Assembly (NCBI GenBank): GCA_035286745.1
Contig: DATECU010000307.1
Span: forward strand, 1 to 34,776
Length of the DNA: 34,776 bases
From: DATECU01 sp035286745
GTDB lineage: Bacteria > Acidobacteriota > Vicinamibacteria > Fen-336
Direction of reading: 5' to 3'
Of the stretch, positions 29,398-34,776 are shown one piece after another. Within the stretch, counting starts at the first letter, position 1. Every line of letters starts with the position of its first letter. The notes under the pieces were generated by a model. It saw only the letters and a list, made by a program, of their open reading frames with translations, was not told the DNA's origin and made no database searches. Position numbers and translations under genes: made by a program.

Positions 29398-30414
29398 TCA
29401 ACTCCGCGCCGGGGACCCCGGCGCGAGGTCGCCGAGCAGGGACAGGGCGGCGGTGGCCACCCGGTCCTCGGTGATGCGCGTCATGCAGCGGTGATCGATG
29501 GGGCACTCGCGCAGCAAGCAAGGGGCGCAGTCGACCTCGTCGCGCACCAAACGGTTGGGCCCGGTGGCCGGCGCCGTCTCCCGCCAGTCGGTGGAGCCGA
29601 AGATGGCGACCTGCGGCACGCCCAGGGCCGCCGCCAGGTGCATGGGGCCGGAGTCGTTGGTGAGCAGCAGACTCAGGCACGAGAGCGCTCCCGCCAGCTC
29701 GGCGAGCGAGGTCAGACCGCAAAGGACCCGGGAGGGCGCCTGCATGAGGCCGGAGACGGCTTCACCGAGGGGGCGATCCTGAGCGCCGCCCAGGATGGCA
29801 ACCCGGGCCCCCATCCGGCGGGCCAGGAGGTCCCCCGCCGCCGCATATCGCTCGGGCAACCAGCGCTTGGCCGAGCCGAAGAAGGCGCCGGGGTTGAGGC
29901 CGATCCAGGGCCCATCGCCGCCGAGGAGCGAGGCACCCCGTGCCCGCCAGTCGGCCGGGCAAGCCAGCGAGGCATCGGGGGAAGCGGAGACCTGGAGGCC
30001 AAGGCCGGCGAGCATGGCCCGATAGTAGTACACCTGGCTGCGGCCTCGGATCGGAGCGGGGACCCGCGGCCGCCGGGTGAGCAGGAAGCCGCGCCCGTCG
30101 GTCGCGTAGCCCCAGCGCTCCGGAATGCCGGCGGCCCGGGCCATGAGGGCGGTGCCAAAGGAGTTGGGCAGCAACACCGCGGTGTCGAACCTGCCCCGCA
30201 GGGCCCCCACGTCGGCCTGGAAGCCGGCGCTCTCGCGGACCGCATCGACCTCGGCCACCGCGCGATAGAGCTCGGCCACCCAGGCTCGGGCCAGCACTTC
30301 GATCCTCGCCGCCGGGAAGTTCCGGCGCAGGTCGCGGACGGCGGGGAGGGACAGGACCACATCCCCCACCCAGTTGGGTGCGCGAATCAGAAGGCTGGCG
30401 TTAGATGGTAGCAT
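29398..30414 (-). CDS. waaF: LPS heptosyltransferase II-like (GT9 family)
   Basis: A 338-residue GT9 enzyme. It opens LLIRAPNWVGDVVLSLPAVRDLRR, the WaaF-type R-A-P-N-W-x-G-D. LLLTNDSGPMHLAAALGVPQVAIFGSTDWRETAP near 240-275 forms the ADP-heptose site. WaaF adds the second heptose of the inner core. The only start is the ATG at 30414, seven codons before the conserved part. That codon lies inside the first 54-bp repeat unit, and there is no Shine-Dalgarno. The natural upstream end of this gene may have been replaced by the repeat element, and expression may depend on readthrough. Confidence 0.92.
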   Translation of the reverse strand: MLPSNASLLIRAPNWVGDVVLSLPAVRDLRRNFPAARIEVLARAWVAELYRAVAEVDAVRESAGFQADVGALRGRFDTAVLLPNSFGTALMARAAGIPERWGYATDGRGFLLTRRPRVPAPIRGRSQVYYYRAMLAGLGLQVSASPDASLACPADWRARGASLLGGDGPWIGLNPGAFFGSAKRWLPERYAAAGDLLARRMGARVAILGGAQDRPLGEAVSGLMQAPSRVLCGLTSLAELAGALSCLSLLLTNDSGPMHLAAALGVPQVAIFGSTDWRETAPATGPNRLVRDEVDCAPCLLRECPIDHRCMTRITEDRVATAALSLLGDLAPGSPARS

Positions 30415-30624
30415 TCAGCGGTCAGCGGTCAGCAGTCAGCTACGGCGACGGACACGGAACGACGGCAGTCAGCAGTCAGCAGTCAGCGGTCAGCTACGGC
30501 GACGGACACGGAACGATGGCAATCGGCGGTCAGCAGGCAGTCGGCTGCGGCAGCGGATGCGGAACGATAGCGGTCAGCGGCCAGCAATCAGCAATCCGCC
30601 GGGCCAACGGACACGAGACGATAG
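30412..30624 (+). repeat. 54-bp tandem repeat array built from TCAGC heptads
   Basis: Four units: 30412-30465, 30466-30519, 30520-30570 (51 bp, decayed) and 30571-30624. Each has about 30 bp of 7-mers (GTCAGCA, GTCAGCG, GTCAGCT) followed by a linker of the type ACGGCGACGGACACGGAACG. The first two units are nearly identical and the last two have drifted. There are no unique spacers, so this is not CRISPR. Unit 1 contains the waaF start codon, and one more heptad at 30632-30638 covers the S23 stop. This array plus its flank fills the 218-bp gap between the two genes. Confidence 0.9.
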
Positions 30625-30632
30625 CACGCGGG

Positions 30633-30986
30633 TCAGCATCGGAGGCGGCGGATCAGGGATGCGAGCATGCGCTTCACCTCGACGACGTCTGCCTCCAGTT
30701 CGTGAGAGAGCTGCTGGTCGAGGTAGCCGAGGTCCCGAGCCAGCAGCACCTGGCACTCGAGCTCGCTCGCCGACCCCATGGCTATGTCCAGGAAGCGCCG
30801 GAACTCGGCGTCTCCGCTTCGCCCGCAGCCTTCGGCGATGTTGCACGAGACAGAAACCCCGGCACGGCGCATCTGGTCGGCCAGACCATAGCGCTCTCGC
30901 GCCGGGAAGAGGTCTGTGGCACGGTACACCCGGAGCGCCAAGTCGTGCGCCTTGGCCCCCGCCTTGAGGTCCCGGAAGTTCTTCAT
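30633..30986 (-). CDS. Four-helix-bundle protein, S23/IVP family
   Basis: A 117-residue helical protein. The signature is DQMRRAGVSVSCNIAEGCGR (about 38-57), followed by FLDIAMGSASELECQVLLARDLGYL (65-89) and a long final helix. This family (S23, related to the Avd accessory protein of retroelements) was first found in intervening sequences of 23S rRNA genes; its role is unknown. Here it sits inside the LPS operon with TCAGC heptad arrays on both sides in opposite orientation. The start ATG overlaps the acyltransferase stop (ATGA), and its stop lies in another heptad. It does not belong to LPS synthesis by family and looks like cargo of the repeat element. Confidence 0.9.
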   Translation of the reverse strand: MKNFRDLKAGAKAHDLALRVYRATDLFPARERYGLADQMRRAGVSVSCNIAEGCGRSGDAEFRRFLDIAMGSASELECQVLLARDLGYLDQQLSHELEADVVEVKRMLASLIRRLRC

Positions 30987-32008
30987 GGCGTTTCTTCCGG
31001 CTCGCCGCGCGCCGGCAGGTTCCCCGCCTCCCGCGCACTCGGTTGATGGCTGGCAGGCGATCCCTGATGGGCGATCGCCTGCGTTCTGAACGCTGATTGC
31101 TGACTGCTGATCGCTTCCTTCCCCGGCTGCGTCTTCCAGCGGCGGTGGATCCACAGCCACTGCTCCGGGGCTTCGCGCACCCAGGCCTCGATGCGGTAGG
31201 TGAGAGCCTGCGTCAGGTGGGCGATGTCGCGCTGGCGGTCGCCGGAAGTGGTCCACCTCACCGCCGGCTCGTAGATCGCTCGGTAGCGCCCGTCGTCGCC
31301 AAGCCGCACCTGCACCGGAACCAGAGCGCAACCGGTCTTGACCGCCAGGGCCGCGGCCACCGTGGTGGTGGCGGCGGGACGGCCGAAGAAGTCCACGAAG
31401 ATGCCGTCGCCCTCCTGCACGTTCTGATCGATCAAGATGGCGACCCCGCCGCCGGCGCGCAGCATCTTGAGCACCTGCACCAGGGCTCGCTGCTTGTAGA
31501 TGACGGGGTTGCCGGAGCGGCCGCGGAAAGCGCACAGCCGTTCGTCAAGCCGTGGGTTGTCGAGGGGACGAGCCACCACCCCCAGGGGGCCGAAGAGCAG
31601 GCCGTGAGCCACCCCGTGGGCCTCCCAGTTGCCGAAGTGGGCGGTGACCACGACCAGCCCATGGCCGGCGGCCACGGCTCCCTCGACGTGCTCGCGGCCC
31701 TCGACGTCCACCACCGAGAGCACGGTCTCGCAGGGCCGTTCTGAGAGCCACAGGATGTCGAGGAGGATCTGGCCGAAGTGGGCGTAGACGCCGCGCGCGG
31801 TCCGCAGCCGGCGGGCCTCGTCCCAATGGGGAAAGGCGTGGCGGAGGTTGTCGACCGCAACCCGCACGTGGCGCCGGTCGAGATCGCCCCACAGCCGACC
31901 CAGCCCGCGTCCCAAAACCAGGGCGGCCCGCCGGGGCAGCAGGCCGAGAAGTCGAGTCACCACGGCGGCGGCCCCGGCCTCGATCGCCAAACGCCCGGCC
32001 CGAGTCAC
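30983..32008 (-). CDS. lpxL: Lipid A acyltransferase, LpxL/HtrB family, with repeat-encoded C-terminal tail
   Basis: A 341-residue late acyltransferase that adds a secondary acyl chain to Kdo-lipid A at the inner membrane. VVVTAHFGNWEAHGVAHGL (about 110-128) holds the catalytic H-x4-E. AILIDQNVQEGDGIFVDFFGRPAATTT and the closing APEQWLWIHRRWKT near 290 are family marks. A normal protein would end there. Instead a 48-residue polar tail follows (30986-31129), of which EAISSQQSAFRTQ is encoded by the inverted heptads and AIAHQG by a hairpin. The element therefore displaced the original stop. The GTG start overlaps the lpxK stop (GTGA). Confidence 0.92.
   Translation of the reverse strand: MTRAGRLAIEAGAAAVVTRLLGLLPRRAALVLGRGLGRLWGDLDRRHVRVAVDNLRHAFPHWDEARRLRTARGVYAHFGQILLDILWLSERPCETVLSVVDVEGREHVEGAVAAGHGLVVVTAHFGNWEAHGVAHGLLFGPLGVVARPLDNPRLDERLCAFRGRSGNPVIYKQRALVQVLKMLRAGGGVAILIDQNVQEGDGIFVDFFGRPAATTTVAAALAVKTGCALVPVQVRLGDDGRYRAIYEPAVRWTTSGDRQRDIAHLTQALTYRIEAWVREAPEQWLWIHRRWKTQPGKEAISSQQSAFRTQAIAHQGSPASHQPSAREAGNLPARGEPEETP
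31053..31082. repeat. Hairpin within the acyltransferase tail
   Basis: GCAGGCGATC (31053-31062) pairs perfectly with GATCGCCTGC (31073-31082) around a 10-nt loop. The right arm contains GCGATCGC. It lies just inside the right heptad arm of the element. Confidence 0.7.
31092..31118 (-). repeat. Inverted TCAGC heptads, right arm of the LPS-operon element
   Basis: GCTGATT, GCTGACT, GCTGATC, then GCTTCC. On the minus strand it begins GGAAGCGATCAGC. It is translated as part of the acyltransferase tail. Confidence 0.85.
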
Positions 32009-33009
32009 GCCGCCCTCCGGCCGATCGCCGCCAGCAGCCGCTCCCACAAGCGCTCCTCGGGCTCGGCCCGGGCCTCCGTGCGCAGGACCAGCACCGGCAG
32101 CGCCGAAGCCGCCGAGGGGAAACGCACGGCGTCCTTGGCGGTGGTGACAAGCGCATCGGCGCCGAGCGAGCGCGCCCGCCGGTCCAACTCCGCCACCTCG
32201 GCCACCGTGAAGGGATGGTGGTCGCGGAAGAAAGCGCTGCCGGCCAGGCTGGGGACCAGGGTGTCGACGTCGGCGCGAAAGCGCTCGGGCCGGGCGATGG
32301 CGGCGACCAGGAAGGGGCGGAGCGGCGCCGGGCGCGATTCGCCATCGAGGCCGAAGAAGCCCCGGGGAATCCGGCGGATCGGCAGGCAACGCCCCTCACC
32401 CAACCGTTGGGCGCAACGGGCGCGCCTGCGGTCGTCGGCCCCCGAGAGCAGGATGAGGTCGGCTCGCCAGGCAGCTCGGGGAAACTCGCGGAGCCGCCCG
32501 GCGGGAAGCGGCCGGTCGCTGAGATCGGCCGCATCCAGGCAAAGGATGTCGAGGTCTCGCGCCAAACGCAAGTGCTGGAAGCCGTCGTCCAGCACCAGGA
32601 CCCGGGGGCCGAAGCGCTGGAGGACGGCTTTGCCCACCAGGTCTCGGCGCCGGCCCACCGCTACCACCACGCCGGGCAGGCTGCGAGCCAGCATCACCGG
32701 CTCATCCCCCGCCTCGGCGGCGCCCGCCAGCACCTGAGAGCCATCGCCGACGATCAGCGACTCACCCCGAAACGAGCCGCGGTAGCCGCGGCTCAGGATG
32801 GCGACCGGCTGGCCCGCGTCCTGGAGCAGCTCGGCGATCCTGGCCACCACCGGCGTCTTGCCACTGCCACCTACCGAGAGGTTGCCGACGCTGATCACCG
32901 GCGAGGGGAGATGGGCTTGCGACAGCAGCCGGCGCCGGTAGAGGGCCACCCGAGCCGCTGCCCCTAACCCGTAGAGTCCGCCCAGCGGCGCCAGCCAGGC
33001 CCGGCTCAT
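32005..33009 (-). CDS. lpxK: Tetraacyldisaccharide 4'-kinase
   Basis: A 334-residue kinase that phosphorylates the lipid A disaccharide precursor at the 4' position, at the inner membrane. An N-terminal hydrophobic stretch (LGGLYGLGAAARVALY) is the membrane contact. PVISVGNLSVGGSGKTPVV (about 37-55) is the P-loop. VLVLDDGFQHLRLARDLDI (about 139-157) is the LpxK signature, and DALVTTAKDAVRFP near 285-300 closes the family pattern. The start ATG overlaps the waaA stop (ATGA), and the end overlaps the acyltransferase gene. The length is normal. Confidence 0.95.
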   Translation of the reverse strand: MSRAWLAPLGGLYGLGAAARVALYRRRLLSQAHLPSPVISVGNLSVGGSGKTPVVARIAELLQDAGQPVAILSRGYRGSFRGESLIVGDGSQVLAGAAEAGDEPVMLARSLPGVVVAVGRRRDLVGKAVLQRFGPRVLVLDDGFQHLRLARDLDILCLDAADLSDRPLPAGRLREFPRAAWRADLILLSGADDRRRARCAQRLGEGRCLPIRRIPRGFFGLDGESRPAPLRPFLVAAIARPERFRADVDTLVPSLAGSAFFRDHHPFTVAEVAELDRRARSLGADALVTTAKDAVRFPSAASALPVLVLRTEARAEPEERLWERLLAAIGRRAA

Positions 33010-34280
33010 GCCAGAAGCTCCGCCAGAGCCTCGACCGTGCGGCCCACGGCTCCCCTGCTCTCGAGCAGCAGGGATCGCGCCCGCTCTCCCACCTCCCGCC
33101 GGCGGGCCGGGTCCGCCAACAGCTCGAGCAGAGCCTCCGCCAACCGCTCGGGACCCGCCACCTGGACCAGGGCTCCAGCGCTCCGGAACTGGTCGGCGAT
33201 CTCCTGGAAGTTCTCCATGTGCGGTCCCACCACCACCGCCTTGCCGGCCGCGGCGGGCTCCAGCACGTTGTGGCCACCGCTGGGCACCAGGCTGCCGCCC
33301 ACGAACACCACCTCGGCCGCAGGGTAGATGGATGCCAGCTCCCCCATGGTATCGAGCAACAGCACGTCACCCACACTCCACGGCTCGACAGCCAACGTGG
33401 TGCGCCTCACGCAGGAGAGGCCGGCGATCTGGACCAAGCCCTCGGCCTCGGCGAACCGCTCGGGGTGGCGCGGCACCAGGATCAGGCGCGCTTGCGGGAA
33501 CCGGGCCCGGACCTGGCGAAAGGCCGTGAGGACCATGACCTCCTCACCGGGCATGGTGCTGCCGGCAACCAGCAGAGGCCCGGGCTCCATGGCCGGCGCC
33601 AACAGGCGCGCCAGCGCCGCGGGTGCAGCTTGTTCGCCTATCGCATCGAACTTCAGGTTGCCGGCCACCCGCACCCGATCCGGCGGCGCGCCGATGGCCC
33701 TCGCCCTCTCGGCATGAGCCGAGCCCTGCATCAGGAACAAGTCGACCTCGGCCAGCACGTGCCTCAGCAGGAAGCGGATGCGGCGGTAGCGGCCGCAGGA
33801 GCCGGCGGAGAGCCGGCCGTTCGCCACTACGATGCGCACCCCCGCCCGTCGCGCCTCGTGAATCAGGTTGGGCCAGAGCTCCGTCTCCATGAGCAGCAGC
33901 AGCCGCGGGTTCACGGAGGCCAGGGCCTTGCGCACCGGGCCACGGAAATCGAAGGGAGCGAAGAAGAGGGCATCGGCCTCGCCCAGACCGGAGCGGGCGA
34001 CGCTGTGGCCGGTGACCGTGGTGGTGGAGACCACCAGGCGGAGTTGCGGAAAACGCTCCCGGAGCGGGCCCAGGAGGACCCGCGCCGTCAGCACCTCGCC
34101 GACCGAGACGGCGTGGATCCAGATCGAGGGGGTCCGGTCGGGGTTCAGGTCGGGCGGCAGGCTGCCCATGCGCTCGCGAAAGCTGACGCGGTACTTGCCG
34201 GTCGCCCGCCCTTTCCAAAGGAAGTAGGGGACGGCCAGCATGAAGGCAAGAGCGAGAAGGGCGCTGTAGAGGCTGTACAC
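33006..34280 (-). CDS. waaA: 3-deoxy-D-manno-octulosonic acid (Kdo) transferase
   Basis: A 424-residue GT30 enzyme that transfers Kdo from CMP-Kdo to lipid IVA at the inner membrane. A single N-terminal anchor (LLALAFMLAVPYFLW) is followed by IWIHAVSVGEVLTARVLLGPL (about 54-74), holding the catalytic Glu. FAPFDF, LMETELWPNLI and VANGRLS follow, and the CMP-Kdo site is VVFVGGSLVPSGGHNVLEPAA near 325-345. The start is a GTG at 34280 with GGAG six bases before it. It is the first gene of the LPS core operon, which runs to the methyltransferase at 25765, and a -10-like TATACT lies upstream. Confidence 0.95.
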   Translation of the reverse strand: MYSLYSALLALAFMLAVPYFLWKGRATGKYRVSFRERMGSLPPDLNPDRTPSIWIHAVSVGEVLTARVLLGPLRERFPQLRLVVSTTTVTGHSVARSGLGEADALFFAPFDFRGPVRKALASVNPRLLLLMETELWPNLIHEARRAGVRIVVANGRLSAGSCGRYRRIRFLLRHVLAEVDLFLMQGSAHAERARAIGAPPDRVRVAGNLKFDAIGEQAAPAALARLLAPAMEPGPLLVAGSTMPGEEVMVLTAFRQVRARFPQARLILVPRHPERFAEAEGLVQIAGLSCVRRTTLAVEPWSVGDVLLLDTMGELASIYPAAEVVFVGGSLVPSGGHNVLEPAAAGKAVVVGPHMENFQEIADQFRSAGALVQVAGPERLAEALLELLADPARRREVGERARSLLLESRGAVGRTVEALAELLA

Positions 34281-34319
34281 GGGGTCTCCGGCCTTCAGGG
34301 ACGTGGTCGCAAAGGGCTG

Positions 34320-34325
34320 AGTATA
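34320..34325 (-). promoter_or_regulatory. -10 element of the LPS core operon promoter
   Basis: TATACT on the minus strand, 39 bases before the waaA GTG, close to consensus. The -35 region is poor (GC-rich), so an activator or another sigma factor may help. It would drive all ten genes from waaA to the methyltransferase. Confidence 0.5.
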
Positions 34326-34376
34326 GCCGTGATGGCGTTGCTGCCCCGAACACGGGGCCGCGGGTGCTCCCCCGGG

Positions 34377-34775
34377 TCAAGACCTGCCGCTGCTGCGGCG
34401 GCCTGTCTCCGCGCGCCGCGCGATCCCCATCAGGGCACGCGACCGGGCCTCCTTGCCGACGGCGGCGAAGCGCCGCCCCGCGTCCGCGCCATCGCCTGCC
34501 GCCACCGCCGCCTCGGCTCGGGCAAGACGCGCCTCCAACTCGTGGAGGACGAAGCCGGACCGGCGCGCCTCCTCCGCCGCCGCATCGAGAGTGCGGGCGG
34601 CCGCGGCGGGGTCGTCCGCCGCCTCGACCCGGCCCGCCGCCACCGCCACCTCGAGCCGCACCACTAGCATCTCGCTCGACCCAGCGAGGGAACGGGCGCG
34701 AGCCAGGGAGGCCCGGGCCTCCTCATGGCGGGCGGCCGCGTGGAGAGCGAGGGCGAGGGTGGCATGGGCCAGGGC
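34377..34775 (-). CDS. TPR-like helical repeat protein, C-terminal fragment (5' end outside window)
   Basis: The frame is open to the right edge, so only the last 132 residues are seen. They are Ala/Arg/Glu-rich helices of about 35 residues (ALAHATLALALHAAARHEEARASLARARSLA, then AARTLDAAAEEARRSGFVLHELEARLARAEAAV), ending KEARSRALMGIARRAETG. This resembles the TPR array at the C-terminus of serine/threonine kinases or regulators common in Acidobacteria and Myxococcota. The head domain is outside, so no function can be given. It lies 96 bp before the LPS operon on the same strand. Confidence 0.65.
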   Translation of the reverse strand, partial: ALAHATLALALHAAARHEEARASLARARSLAGSSEMLVVRLEVAVAAGRVEAADDPAAAARTLDAAAEEARRSGFVLHELEARLARAEAAVAAGDGADAGRRFAAVGKEARSRALMGIARRAETGRRSSGRS

Positions 34776-34776
34776 C

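Noticed and set aside
30412..30624. CRISPR array
   Set aside because: Units are tandem 54-bp copies with no unique spacers and no cas genes nearby.

Overview
The DNA is strongly GC-rich (by eye about two thirds G+C) and comes from a Gram-negative bacterium. It carries a lipid A/Kdo/heptose operon, lipoprotein-type exporters' substrates and many secreted proteins with FnIII, Pro-Thr linker and beta-helix architecture. The gene mix (site-2 protease-trpS-scpA-scpB run, TlpA-propeller fusion, secreted proteins ending in an IFxDGF-type motif) best fits an Acidobacteriota lineage such as Thermoanaerobaculia, with Myxococcota/Deltaproteobacteria as the alternative. This placement is inference; there is no rRNA gene, and I recognise no tRNA, phage or CRISPR.

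Bases 1-13,000 are a patchwork of accessory genes. In order they are: a truncated beta-helix protein; a Ski2-like DUF3516 helicase; a Phd/VapC toxin-antitoxin pair whose toxin start is broken; a DUF4386 membrane protein overlapping glycerol kinase; a cupin gene and TetR regulator with a clear operator; a small secreted protein; an OLD/ABC-like ATPase overlapping a small uncharacterised partner with a D...E-V-H...K pattern; an amidohydrolase lipoprotein; and a truncated Uma2-type protein. Bases 12,473-18,700 hold exported proteins: a thioredoxin-fold/TPR protein, a 951-residue multidomain secreted protein, an orphan branched-chain-amino-acid-type binding protein and a Pro-Thr-linker lipoprotein.

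Bases 18,750-25,750 (all minus strand) are core genes: scpB, scpA, trpS, a site-2 protease, a ribbon-helix-helix-like protein with an SRPBCC protein, a small orphan, and a TlpA thioredoxin fused to a beta-propeller. Bases 25,765-34,280 (minus strand) are one long, mostly overlapping operon for the LPS inner core: waaA, lpxK, an LpxL/HtrB acyltransferase, a four-helix-bundle S23 gene, waaF, gmhB, hldA-type kinase, rfaE2-type adenylyltransferase, waaC and an ICMT-like methyltransferase. It makes ADP-heptose (the early sedoheptulose-7-phosphate isomerase is not here), adds Kdo and heptose to lipid A, and acylates lipid A. A TPR-like protein runs off the right edge.

The two observations most worth following are these. 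(1) The ATPase plus small partner at 8907-10504 looks like a compact, uncharacterised two-gene system. (2) There is a repeat-bounded element made of 7-bp TCAGC-type arrays. One copy, carrying the S23 gene, sits in the LPS operon, and a second, gene-less copy fills the scpA-scpB gap. Both lie in the same orientation relative to transcription, both abut the start of the downstream gene, and the LPS copy has been read into the C-terminus of the acyltransferase.
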